Shown one piece after another: positions 36,701-44,881 of a stretch of DNA of 64,000 nucleotides. The notes beneath the pieces are model-generated. The model did no database searches and had not been told where the DNA came from. It was given only the letters and a program-made list of their open reading frames with translations. Position 1 is the first letter of the stretch, and every line of letters begins with the position of its first letter. The position numbers were made by a program, and so were the translations under genes. The DNA lies in the NCBI GenBank assembly GCA_958295685.1, contig OY282365.1, positions 1,736,001 through 1,800,000 on the forward strand, given 5' to 3'. The DNA comes from an uncultured Dehalococcoidia bacterium (lineage in GTDB: Bacteria > Chloroflexota > Dehalococcoidia > Lucifugimonadales > CATQGZ01).

Positions 36701-39273
36701 GCCGCGTCAATGTCGTCACGTATGTATCTGACGACATTCGGCGCAATACCGCCGCTGTCGACGTCGTCGAGCAGGTTCGCCGTCCATCCTACGATCCTGC
36801 TGAGGGCATCCCAGTCTGATTCCGTGCCCCGCCACTTCGCGCCCAGCGCAGCGCGGGCAGCCGAAGACAGCCGCTCAAATGTCCGGCGATGCTCCTGCTC
36901 TTCGAGGACCGCCTCGGCGGTCTCTATCTGTGTCCCTATGTCAAAGGGCGGATAGGCGCGATACAGACTCGCGATATGCTCCTTGGCCCGGCGGTAACTA
37001 GGGGACAGAAACTTCCAGAACTTCCGCCCAACCGAGGCGAGAATGTCACGTGTCGCCCGCACGTCGACACCCCAGGCGTCCGGCTTCAGAATGGCGTCGT
37101 ACTCGGAGCGGAGCCTGGCCCATGAGACGCCCGCGTCCGCCAGGCGTTTCATCTCGTCGCGTTGGGAGCGCGGCTCGAACACGGTCAGATCGACCCCCTC
37201 GATGCTGGGAGCCTTTGCCGCGTGTTCGGCCACCCGCATGAGGGCTCCGGTCTGTGCCATGTCTTCCGGCGAGCCCAGCCCGATGGCGTCGCTGAGGTCG
37301 TGAACTGCCTTCGTAAGCATGTTCAGCGACTCTATCGCCGCGTCTATTAGTTCCTGGGATATACCTGGGTTATTCGATGCAAGATGGAACTGGGGACGCG
37401 CCAACTTCCAAAACTTTCGACCGACCGAGGCGAGAATGTCACGTGTCGCCCGCACGTCGACACCCCAGGCGTCCGGCTTCAGAATGGCGTCGTACTCGGA
37501 GCGGAGCCTGGCCCATGAGACGCCCGCGTCCGCCAGGCGTTTCATCTCGTCGCGTTGGGAGCGCGGCTCGAACACGGTCAGATCGACCCCCTCGATGCTG
37601 GGAGCCTTTGCCGCGTGTTCGGCCACCCGCTGGACAGCTAGGGTTCGCGCCGCGTCTCCCGGCGGGCTCAGTCCCAGAGCGGAGCTGAGGCTGCGGGCCG
37701 CCTCATCGAGCGCGTTCAGAGAACTTATCGCAGAGCCGATGCTCTCCCCTAGGGATGCCTGCTCGTCCGGCAGGAGCAGGCGCAGCCGCGAGCCCCAGAA
37801 GACGTGCTCGCTGGGCACGCCGACGCGTTCGAGCCGGGTCTGGAGCTCGGAGACGATCTGCAACTTCGAAGCGAAGTCCGCGGCTGACCAGGAGGCCGCG
37901 TCCGCAATCTGAACGCGCGGCAGCTGGACCCCGCCCTTCTCCAGGTCACGAATCCGAACGAGCTTGCCGTAGGCCTTGTACGGGGTCGTTCCGGTGCCGC
38001 CGACAGGTGAGTTCACCGCCTCGGCGTATTCGTTCAGCCTGCTCCGAGTATCTTTGAGCCTTGTGAAGTCGTCTTCCATGCCCTCGGTACTCGGCTCCCC
38101 CAACTCCCACGTCTTCCTCAATTCGTCTAGGACGGCCCGCTTGGTGGTCTTGTGGCTGTGCATCTCGAGGCAGGCGGCGCCCAGGCCGATGGCGTCCAGC
38201 CTGCGCTTCACCACCTCCAGGGCGGCCATCTTCTCGGAGACGAACAGTACCTTCCTGCCCTCAGCGAGGGCCTCCGCTATGACGTTCGTAATGGTCTGTG
38301 ACTTGCCCGTTCCCGGCGGGCCCTCTATTACCAGGTTTCGACTCTGGTTGACGTCGAGTATCGCCAGCGCCTGGGATGAGTCGGCGTCCATGACGTGGTG
38401 GACGTCCTCGGGGGCTAGGTGGTCGTCCAGGTGGTCCGACTCCCCGATCCTAGGGTCGGGCTCCGAGAACCCCTCCCCGAACAGGGCGCGTATGATGGGG
38501 CTGTTCCGTGGGCCATACCCGCCGGGCCAGCCATCGCTGGAGGGGTCGAGGTCTCTGTACATCAGGAACTTGTTGAACGAGAAGAGGCCGAGCACGATGC
38601 TGCTGCGGTCGACGGTCCAGCGCTTCTTGTCCTCGATGCTGCGCGAGACTTTCGAGAAGTACTCGTCGACGTCGAGGTCTTCGTCTTCTGGCAGGCCGGG
38701 TATCTCTATACCGAAGTCGTTCCGCGCCTTTTCGATGAAGGAGAGATTGGCGCCCAGCTCCTCCTCTGTGTAGCTGACGTAGAACCTGTCCCGGGCGCCG
38801 GCGCGGTCGAGCTTGACCGGTATCAGTACGAGAGGCGCCCTGCGCGAGATGTCGCTGGCGTCGGATTCGTACCACTCGACCATGCCAAGGGCGGCGAACA
38901 GTGTGTTGACGCCCTGCTCCTGGATCACGGTGTTGGCGGCATAGTAGGTCTTGAGAAGGCGGGACTGCAGCCGGTCGGACGGCTCGTTGGTCTGCAGGCG
39001 GTTGTCCGTGTGCCGTCGAGCGGGCGTGTCCGGGTCGTCGTCGAAATCGGGCTGACCCATCTCGTAGTCCTCATCGTCGTCCGGGCGTGGCAGGAACGAC
39101 ATTGACCGCCCCTTGCGCGACAGGATGTCGAAGACGGCTGACGGGAGCTCGTCGACGACCTCCACCCCTCTGGACTTGAGCAGGCGGTAGTTCAGCAGGG
39201 GGTTGCGCAGGCCGAGGTCGAGAAGCTCACTTCTCGATTTGTCGATCTCGGTGATGATCGATTCGAGGGTCAT
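33760..39273 (-). CDS. DUF4011 / SF1 helicase / Vsr-like nuclease / DUF3320-type giant protein
   Basis: An 1837-residue protein. An N-terminal DUF4011-type region (MTLESIITEIDKSRSELLDL, LRNPLLNYR) precedes an SF1 helicase: Walker A EGPPGTGKSQTITNVI near residue 318, DEAS box VVFDEASQVRPVDAV near 1231, GDSRQLPPTSFF, and LNVLITRAKMRC near 1474. A Vsr/MTES_1575-like endonuclease follows (FQKAVADRLRSLGHDV, GIECDGASYHSS, RDRLREQHLKDLGW, about 1527-1610), then a DUF3320-like C-terminus. I recall this architecture as a predicted single-gene anti-phage system (Hhe in published screens), to be checked. The mid-region contains in-frame duplications. The ATG at 39273 overlaps the dehalogenase stop (ATGA). 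Confidence 0.85.
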   Translation of the reverse strand: MTLESIITEIDKSRSELLDLGLRNPLLNYRLLKSRGVEVVDELPSAVFDILSRKGRSMSFLPRPDDDEDYEMGQPDFDDDPDTPARRHTDNRLQTNEPSDRLQSRLLKTYYAANTVIQEQGVNTLFAALGMVEWYESDASDISRRAPLVLIPVKLDRAGARDRFYVSYTEEELGANLSFIEKARNDFGIEIPGLPEDEDLDVDEYFSKVSRSIEDKKRWTVDRSSIVLGLFSFNKFLMYRDLDPSSDGWPGGYGPRNSPIIRALFGEGFSEPDPRIGESDHLDDHLAPEDVHHVMDADSSQALAILDVNQSRNLVIEGPPGTGKSQTITNVIAEALAEGRKVLFVSEKMAALEVVKRRLDAIGLGAACLEMHSHKTTKRAVLDELRKTWELGEPSTEGMEDDFTRLKDTRSRLNEYAEAVNSPVGGTGTTPYKAYGKLVRIRDLEKGGVQLPRVQIADAASWSAADFASKLQIVSELQTRLERVGVPSEHVFWGSRLRLLLPDEQASLGESIGSAISSLNALDEAARSLSSALGLSPPGDAARTLAVQRVAEHAAKAPSIEGVDLTVFEPRSQRDEMKRLADAGVSWARLRSEYDAILKPDAWGVDVRATRDILASVGRKFWKLARPQFHLASNNPGISQELIDAAIESLNMLTKAVHDLSDAIGLGSPEDMAQTGALMRVAEHAAKAPSIEGVDLTVFEPRSQRDEMKRLADAGVSWARLRSEYDAILKPDAWGVDVRATRDILASVGRKFWKFLSPSYRRAKEHIASLYRAYPPFDIGTQIETAEAVLEEQEHRRTFERLSSAARAALGAKWRGTESDWDALSRIVGWTANLLDDVDSGGIAPNVVRYIRDDIDAAHVRDLFDKAMAASDSHNGRVEELHSALDVDIVGTRLRYAEQGDILAAWSRENNEIRRANAHLSSLCRADLPDSIESQIETAEAILEEQDYRRTFEQLSPAAGAALGAKWQGTESDWDALRRIVEWTANLLGDVANGEIAPDVVRSLRDDIDAAQVDGLLTRARAASDSHAKRAKALQDLLQIDNERILALPFTEQRRTLTTWADREDEAQDLVGFNAAAHNAEKEGLGAMVELAHEWPGAADHLKTVLERARYEGVLSRAMKERPALSSFDREVHEGLIERFRSMDELALDHNRYRVARSHSSQTPPRHGAIGELGVLRREFEKKRRHLPIRRLMAQAGNAIQAIKPVFMMSPLSIASYLSPGSVRFDLVVFDEASQVRPVDAVGALMRADQAVVVGDSRQLPPTSFFDAVTQSDDEEEESMTADVESILGLFRSQGAPDRMLRWHYRSRHESLIAVSNKEFYENRLVVFPSPDPGREELGLRYHHLPDAVYDRAVSRTNRKEAAEVAKAVMRHARETPNLTLGVAAFSSAQREAVQDELERLRRRDTSWEGFFINDHPDEPFFVKNLENVQGDERDVIFISVGYGRDASGQVSMNFGPLNTAGGERRLNVLITRAKMRCHVFTNLRADDIDLNRTGSRGLRAFKAFLAYADTGALEEPAVESGREVDSPFQKAVADRLRSLGHDVREEVASGGKFIDLAVVDPERRGRYILGIECDGASYHSSRSARDRDRLREQHLKDLGWRLHRIWSTDWFKHPDRELKRAAEAIEQAKAAPPAAPVESRAKPEIERVEGDRPSEPAVQPYEVARPSVDIRQFELHEVPWYLLRPSIDEIVRVEGPVHVSEARRRIADAVGVTKIGRRIEENLDHAILYAERQGTVVVKGGFLWSTDVSVPSVRDRTDLPGKNIEMVAPEEVAEAVKMVVERSYGIDRADAATQTGRLLGFKRVSDSVIDVIDPVIEQLIEAGGLRDDGDRLTTAR

Positions 39274-40169
39274 GAGGCGGCCTGGCGTCCCTTCAGGAAG
39301 TCGAGTATCTCGGCGGCGGTCTCCTGCGGGGCCTCCTCCGGGAGGAAGTGTCCGCAGTCGATGGCCCTGCCGCGCACGTCGTGGGCGCGCTCGCGCCACA
39401 CCGTCAGCATGTCCAGCCTGTCGCCGGTCTGCCAGCCCGGCCGCTTCGCCATGCTGCCCGCCCACAGCGCGAGCACCGGTACGTCCAGCTTCCGGCCCCT
39501 GTCCGCGTCGTCGTGGATCAGGTCGAGTTCGATCGCGCGGTAGTCCATGCAGGTCGCGCGGATCGTCTCCGGGTCGCTGAAGCAGCGCAGGTACTCGGCG
39601 TATGCCTCATCGGTGATCGCGCCTTCGACGGCGGTCCACCGCTCCAGCAGGAAGTCGAGGTAGAGCTTGGCGCTGTTGGCGATCAGCGTCTCGGGGAACG
39701 GAGAGGGCTGGCGCATCAGGTGCCAGTGGAACCAGGCGAAGGCCAGGCTGGCGTCCATGTTCTCGAAGGCGGCCTGTGACGGGACGACGTCGAGCGAGGT
39801 GAGCGTGCGGACGCGCTCCGGGTGGTCGAGGGCCATCCTGTGGCCGACCCTGACTCCCCTGTCGTGGCCTACGACGTGGAACGACTCGAAGCCGAGGGCG
39901 GCCATCACCTCGACCTGGTCGTTGGCCGTCGTGCGCTTGCAGTACGCGGCGAGGCCGTCGGACGGGGGCTTGCCGCTGTCTCCGTAGCCGCGCAGGTCGG
40001 GCGCGACCACCGTGTAGCTCTCGGCGAAGATCGGGGCGACCCTGTGCCATTCCACGTGGGTCTGAGGGTAGCCGTGCAGGAGCAGCAGGGGCGGCCCATG
40101 CCCGCCGCGCGCCAAGTTTATGGTCGTGCCGGATGTCTGTATCAGTTCCCGAACGAATCCCTCGAACAC
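39270..40169 (-). CDS. Alpha/beta hydrolase, haloacetate dehalogenase-like
   Basis: A 299-residue alpha/beta hydrolase. The oxyanion segment is LLLHGYPQTHVEWHRVAP, the nucleophile elbow is VVGHDRGVRVGHRMALDHP with aspartate as nucleophile (near residue 102), and the catalytic histidine is in CGHFLPEEAPQE. DRG with a following arginine is typical of fluoroacetate/haloacetate dehalogenases, which cleave carbon-halogen bonds; epoxide hydrolases are the alternative. It is coupled by ATGA to the giant helicase downstream, an odd functional pairing. Confidence 0.85.
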   Translation of the reverse strand: MFEGFVRELIQTSGTTINLARGGHGPPLLLLHGYPQTHVEWHRVAPIFAESYTVVAPDLRGYGDSGKPPSDGLAAYCKRTTANDQVEVMAALGFESFHVVGHDRGVRVGHRMALDHPERVRTLTSLDVVPSQAAFENMDASLAFAWFHWHLMRQPSPFPETLIANSAKLYLDFLLERWTAVEGAITDEAYAEYLRCFSDPETIRATCMDYRAIELDLIHDDADRGRKLDVPVLALWAGSMAKRPGWQTGDRLDMLTVWRERAHDVRGRAIDCGHFLPEEAPQETAAEILDFLKGRQAAS

Positions 40170-40317
40170 GCCTCTCCCCCTTTCAGAGTACGGGTGACAG
40201 CGAGACAGTAGTTGCCTCGCGCTGGCGTGTCAAACCGGGCCGGCGGGGACAGGGCGGCGGCATCCGGGGGCTGGGCCTCGATTCGAGCCGAAATCTGTTC
40301 CAAATTCCCTAGACCCC

Positions 40318-40568
40318 TTGATTGGGCCGAACCACTGTGCTAGAGTATGCCCATGACACAGCCGACCATCTCCACAAACCAGCCCGCAGGACTCCTGAAG
40401 CGCCTGTCACAAAAGTGTCGCAAAGTGTCGCATAAGTGTCGCATGAGTGTCGCATGAGTGTCGCATGAGTGTCGCATGAGTGTCGCATGAGTGTCGCGTA
40501 GTGTCAGCCAAAATCGACCCTCTCAGCTACGAAATGCCCCTAAAATGTGACACTTTCGCCGAAAAATC
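40318..40568 (+). repeat. Promoter/11-bp array/anti-repeat element D
   Basis: Plus strand: TTGATT (40318-40323), 17-base spacer, TAGAGT (40341-40346); leader with ATGACACAGCCGACC and CAGCCCGCAGGACTCC; about ten units of 10-11 bp, of which five consecutive are identical GTGTCGCATGA copies (about 40438-40492); core CCCTCTCAGCTACGAAATG (about 40518-40536); anti-repeat AATGTGACACTTTC (about 40543-40556), which pairs with the array allowing one mismatch per unit. The next plus-strand gene is the aldo/keto reductase at 41174. The gap 40170-41173 holds this element and the palindromic array below; 40585-40840 shows nothing I can assign. Confidence 0.7.
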
Positions 40569-40845
40569 TCCCTGACGCCGCCCCGCCGAGGCCGCCGGAC
40601 ACAGAGTCGCCGCGTCATCCGCAGTCGATCAGGCGCGGGATTTGGCATGACGTGTGGGCCGGGGAGGGCCGGCTCCGCTTTGTAGGCCCGCGAGGGATGA
40701 GAATTGGCTCGCCTCTCCTGGCTGGATCAGAGCGTCTGACCTGGGGAAGTCCCTCCTAGGTCTCACGAAGACCGGACAGCTACGGCCGGCCGGGCGACTG
40801 TCGTAACCGTTCAACCTCTGTGGGTCCGAACGGGGAGTCCAGAGG

Positions 40846-41088
40846 GGTTCTCCCCTCTGGCAGGAGGGTCTGGCTACCCTGACGCCGCACGTCACCGTCG
40901 GGGCAAAGTTCTCCCCCTCTGGCAGGGTGTCTGGCTGGAGCCGCCCTACAGAGCCTGGTGCGGTAGCGGTTCCCCTCTCAGGCAGGGGGTCTGGGGCCAC
41001 GTAGTCTATCGCGGGAATCAGTGCGGTGGGTTCTCCCCTCAGACAGGGGGTCTGGGGGCTTTGCCCCCAGATTCCAAAATGGGTGGGC
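40846..41088 (-). repeat. Palindromic 27-nt repeat array 1 (four units, 60-62-bp period)
   Basis: Four units near 40846, 40908, 40968 and 41029 read, on the minus strand, CCAGACCCCCTGCCAGAGG then GGGAACC with variations. The 33-34-nt segments between them differ from each other. The leader end has hairpin CTGGGGGC-AAA-GCCCCCAG and CCCACCCGCCCACCCA; the other end has CTCTGGACTCCCC. Both ends are shared with array 2 at 62020-62567. No cas genes are in the window. Confidence 0.7.
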
Positions 41089-41173
41089 GGGTGGGGGAAG
41101 ACCACCGTTTCCGATTGCCGTCGTGGGGCGGCGCGGCTAGAATTGGGCGTACCGATACGGCCTAGGAGAGAAT

Positions 41174-42079
41174 ATGGAAAAGAGAACCCTCGGCAGGACA
41201 GGGATCGAGGTGACCCGCCTGGGTCTGGGGCTGGCGGAGATCTCGCGCTATGAGCAGCGCGGAGAGGCGGGAGCGGACGCGGCGCGGGTGCTCAACCTGG
41301 CGCTGGACGTCGGGATCAATTTCCTGGACACGGCCGCGTGCTATGCCTCGACGGAAGCGCTGACAGGCTCCGCCGTGTCTCACCGCAGAGACGAGTTTTT
41401 CTTGGCGTCGAAGTGCGGCCACGCCGTAGAGACGGACGCGGAGCCGTGGACGGCCGAGGTGATAGCCGAGAGCGTGGATCGCAGCCTGAGACGTCTCAGG
41501 ACCGATCACCTGGACGTCCTCCAGCTGCACTCATGCGAATTGGACGTCCTGGAGCGGGGCGAGGTCATCGAGGCGGTGCTCAGGGCGCGCGAACAGGGGA
41601 AGACGCGCTTTATCGGGTACAGCGGCGACAACGAGGCGGCTCTGTGGGCCGTCGGGAGCGGCGTGTTCGACACGCTCCAGACGAGTTTCAACCTGGTGGA
41701 CCAGAGCTCGCGCGGGGAGCTGCTGGGGGCCGCCCGCGCCGCGGGGATGGGGATAATCGTCAAGCGTCCGGTGGGCAACGGCGCGTGGGGCCGCGCCAGC
41801 AGCCCCTACTCGTATGCGGACGAGTATTTCCGACGCGCACAGATCATGAGGGACGTGGGGCCTGTCCCAGGCGCGCCCGAGGAGCCGATCCTGCTGGCGC
41901 TGGGCTTCCTGTTCGCCCACGACGAGGTGGACACGGCCATCGTGGGCACCCACAACCCGGCTCACCTCCAGGCCAACGTCAGGATGGTCGAGGACGATCT
42001 GCCGATCCCGGCCGAGGCCGTCGAAGACCTCCGCCGCCGCTTCGACGCCGTAGGCTCAGCCTGGCCCGGCATGGGCTAG
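41174..42079 (+). CDS. Aldo/keto reductase
   Basis: A 301-residue aldo/keto reductase beginning MEKRTLGRTGIEVTRLGLGL. The catalytic tyrosine is in LDTAACYASTE, lysine in FFLASKCGHAV and histidine in LDVLQLHSCELDVL. Cofactor segment IVGTHNPAHLQANV lies near the C-terminus. It lies just to the left of the four-gene helicase/ATPase cassette and is probably not part of it, being on the opposite strand. AGGAGAG provides a ribosome binding site. Substrate unknown. Confidence 0.88.
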   Translation: MEKRTLGRTGIEVTRLGLGLAEISRYEQRGEAGADAARVLNLALDVGINFLDTAACYASTEALTGSAVSHRRDEFFLASKCGHAVETDAEPWTAEVIAESVDRSLRRLRTDHLDVLQLHSCELDVLERGEVIEAVLRAREQGKTRFIGYSGDNEAALWAVGSGVFDTLQTSFNLVDQSSRGELLGAARAAGMGIIVKRPVGNGAWGRASSPYSYADEYFRRAQIMRDVGPVPGAPEEPILLALGFLFAHDEVDTAIVGTHNPAHLQANVRMVEDDLPIPAEAVEDLRRRFDAVGSAWPGMG

Positions 42080-42097
42080 CCAGCACGGCACGGGAAG

Positions 42098-42194
42098 GCC
42101 TCCCCAAATCAACCGCCTCCGGCATGGGTTAGCGGCCTGCGCAGGAAGGGCTGGAGGTGCAAGAAGCCTGCCCTAATCAACCGTCTCCGGCATG
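42098..42194. repeat. Near-identical 26-bp direct repeats at the end of the cassette
   Basis: AAATCAACCGCCTCCGGCATG (near 42106) and TAATCAACCGTCTCCGGCATG (near 42174) lie 68 bp apart. The second copy is the last codons and stop of the PLD gene; the first is outside any gene. Confidence 0.6.
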
Positions 42195-43018
42195 AAGAAC
42201 GACAGCCAATTCAGGACAGTCTCCATATCTCGCCGAGCCTCCGTGGTCCCAATGCCGTAAGCATCGGCCAACGATTGGGCGGCGGTGGGCGGTTCGGTGT
42301 CATGCACACGCATCACGGCGCCCGTGAAGGGCGCGGCAAGAAGGCAGGCCGATGCCCAGTCTCGAATCTCACAGGCTGCTAGACCTGGCGGGAACTGCAA
42401 TGCCTGGATGTCACGCTGGGCCGCGCGCTGTTCGTCGAACGAGGCTATCTCGCCGGTGTTTCCCTGATATGCAGTAATGAGGTGCCTGGGGTCACGAGTC
42501 GCCGGACGCCAAGCGCCGACTCTGGGAGGATCGACGCCCGTCACGGCCCCTCTCCTGATTTCTATCCTCTCCACGGCTTGCCAGCGCTCGAACTCCGCAT
42601 CGCTGACCTCTCTTGAGTCTGCCAAAAGGTCTTGTTGAAATGCGCACGCGTCAAAGTCGGGGCCTGCACGGCAAAGAATCTCCAAGTTGGGCTGCTCTGA
42701 CCAACCCAACGCGGATGATGTGAGATTGGCGGAGCCAATCAGAACTACATCATCGATACGGTAGAACTTAGCGTGTAGCGACGAGTGCAATCTGAACGAA
42801 CCGCCAGAATCAATGACAAGGCTGCGGCATTCCACGTCGGAAGCGCCGACGGTAATGTCGTGTGGATCCCATCTCGTGACACAGATGAGAGACGCCTCAG
42901 CATTAACGACGGCCAGAACCTTGGACAGTGCATCAGCCTTGATGTATGGGGCTACGATAAGAAGCTGATCGGCTCCATCGCACAATTGAATGAGTACGTC
43001 CCCAGGCCGACCCGACAC
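42173..43018 (-). CDS. Phospholipase D-like protein
   Basis: A 281-residue protein with one clear HKD motif: SLHAKFYRIDDVVLIGSANL around residues 77-97. PLD superfamily members hydrolyse phosphodiesters, either DNA/RNA or lipids; single-motif proteins usually act as dimers, and those next to helicases are often nucleases. It starts at a GTG immediately after the TAG of the GHKL ATPase gene (no gap), so it is the last gene of a coupled four-gene unit. The C-terminal 100 residues have no domain I recognise. Confidence 0.82.
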   Translation of the reverse strand: MSGRPGDVLIQLCDGADQLLIVAPYIKADALSKVLAVVNAEASLICVTRWDPHDITVGASDVECRSLVIDSGGSFRLHSSLHAKFYRIDDVVLIGSANLTSSALGWSEQPNLEILCRAGPDFDACAFQQDLLADSREVSDAEFERWQAVERIEIRRGAVTGVDPPRVGAWRPATRDPRHLITAYQGNTGEIASFDEQRAAQRDIQALQFPPGLAACEIRDWASACLLAAPFTGAVMRVHDTEPPTAAQSLADAYGIGTTEARRDMETVLNWLSFFMPETVD

Positions 43019-44881
43019 CTAATCTTCTCTATCACGGAGTTGAGATATTACCTTGTCCACCTGACGGCCCCAATTTCTGGCGATCTCCTGAATACGCGCT
43101 CTCTCGTCCCTAGATTCGGTCTGATCTTCCATGCGCGCCCACGAAGAGAGCAGTAACCTGAGCGCGACAACGGCCTGGAATTCAGGCGCGTTCTCGTCGA
43201 TGTTCTCGTCGAGGCGACCCTCGACTTGCCTGAGCAGATCGTAGATTCGGTGGTCGGTGTTCAGATTAATGTGCAGAATCCCGTGGTTCGAGCGCACGCT
43301 GAACATCTGAAACCCGTCAAGCAGAGTCGGATTGAACTGGTATGACAGGTTGTCTCGCACCAACATCCTTGCGAGATCGCGTGCCTCATCTTCCGGCTGG
43401 CCGGATGCTATGAACTGTTCGGCAAGTCCGACCATCCTTTCCTCGTTTGCAATCTCCTCTCGGTCAGTGTCGGTACGAGTCTTCTTCTCAGCACCCGATT
43501 CAATGGCATCTCTATCAGCGTCAGTCTGGGTCTTGATCGCCTTTCCCTCTGGAGTCTTCTTTCCACCGCCGGTTCCGACAGATTTCCGCTTCTGGGCGAA
43601 CATCTGCCTGATCGTGGCCATCATGGCCCCTGCCTGATCACGGATGTCCCCTACGATCGTGTAGATCGTATCGTCGTCGACGCCCATCTCGTCCAAGACG
43701 ACTTGCCTAGGGCGGTCATCGCGGGCAAGAGCCTTAGCAGCTTGTGTAAAATTCGCAACCATTTGTTTATTGTGGTCCACGCCAAACAACTCGTCACAGC
43801 TGCGACCAAAACTCACTTCACAGCCCCACCAGCGGTTCTGTGGGTTCTCGGCGCTACCTCCCTCTCTGAGGAATGCGTCCTCGAGGACTATTTCTCTACC
43901 CTCTCGAACAACTGACACCCCAATGTTGTGTCTGGCGTGCCGACCTCTAGGTGTCCCACCTGGGTTCTGTGTAACCAAGTCTGTTCTGAGCGCGTCGGGC
44001 TTCACGATGGAATACTTGACGCCGATCGTCTCTTCCCGGCCGCTCACGATACCCTGATAGTACTTGATGTCACCCCATTGCTCGAACATGGGTGTATCGT
44101 TCCATGGCTCTTCGGGAACAGAGGTTGGGCTCATGAGGTAGAGAGGATCGTTCGCAACTACAGCAGCGTCATATTCGGGTTCGCTCGGTCGATTCGCTAA
44201 GAAGGATGCAGTCCGTATTCTGGTAATGCCGGCGGCAATGAAATGGCGGTGAATGCGTCCAACTTCCCGCGATGTATTGTCGATAATCGCACGTCCGGTC
44301 TTCCATTGAACTTTGTCCAGATCGCTCCACACTACAAGAGTGCCTGAGCAGTGTTGATAGATAGTGCCGCAGCCGGCTGCCTTCCATCTGTCTGGTATCG
44401 GTGTACCTCGGTCAGGAATAGGAACATTGTGATGGCCGCTCTCGATTGCCTCGGCATCAAGGCTGGAATGCCAAACCGAATCTAGGCCGTCTTGCCAGGT
44501 CCACACGTCCACTTTCTTGCACTGGGACATCGAGGACGTAGGCAGGCCCATGCCATATTTGCCGATTCCCCTCGTGGAGTCATGCTTGGTGCCTCCTCCA
44601 AACTTAAGAGCATCTAGGAGCGTCCTCGCATCCATGCCTGCGCCGTTGTCCAAGACAGCTATCTCAGAGACTCTCCGACGGGTACGGGGCTGAACAAGTT
44701 CCGCTTGCTCTATGCAAAGCAACTCAACACGCTCGGCACCAGCCTGTATCGAGTTGTCGATGAGTTCCGCTATGGCATAAGCGGTGTTGTGATAGCGACT
44801 GTCCCTAATGGCGCGGATGGTGAAGCTGCCGGGAAACAGGCTGCGGTCGGCATCTCTTAGCTCGTCGAATTGTTCGACCAT
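43019..44881 (-). CDS. GHKL (HSP90-like) ATPase
   Basis: A 620-residue protein with an N-terminal GHKL ATP-binding fold: N-box AYAIAELIDNSIQAG (near residue 37), AVLDNGAGMDARTLLDALKF and the glycine-rich lid GIGKYGMGLPTSSMSQC. This places it with HSP90/MutL/Morc-type ATPases that close on ATP. The middle has a transducer-like region, then a charged low-complexity stretch (KKTPEGKAIKTQTDADRDA), then an alpha-helical C-terminus not recognised. It overlaps the helicase gene by 25 bases and abuts the PLD gene. A role as an ATP-driven clamp or sensor in a defence-like complex is inference. Confidence 0.82.
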   Translation of the reverse strand: MVEQFDELRDADRSLFPGSFTIRAIRDSRYHNTAYAIAELIDNSIQAGAERVELLCIEQAELVQPRTRRRVSEIAVLDNGAGMDARTLLDALKFGGGTKHDSTRGIGKYGMGLPTSSMSQCKKVDVWTWQDGLDSVWHSSLDAEAIESGHHNVPIPDRGTPIPDRWKAAGCGTIYQHCSGTLVVWSDLDKVQWKTGRAIIDNTSREVGRIHRHFIAAGITRIRTASFLANRPSEPEYDAAVVANDPLYLMSPTSVPEEPWNDTPMFEQWGDIKYYQGIVSGREETIGVKYSIVKPDALRTDLVTQNPGGTPRGRHARHNIGVSVVREGREIVLEDAFLREGGSAENPQNRWWGCEVSFGRSCDELFGVDHNKQMVANFTQAAKALARDDRPRQVVLDEMGVDDDTIYTIVGDIRDQAGAMMATIRQMFAQKRKSVGTGGGKKTPEGKAIKTQTDADRDAIESGAEKKTRTDTDREEIANEERMVGLAEQFIASGQPEDEARDLARMLVRDNLSYQFNPTLLDGFQMFSVRSNHGILHINLNTDHRIYDLLRQVEGRLDENIDENAPEFQAVVALRLLLSSWARMEDQTESRDERARIQEIARNWGRQVDKVISQLRDRED

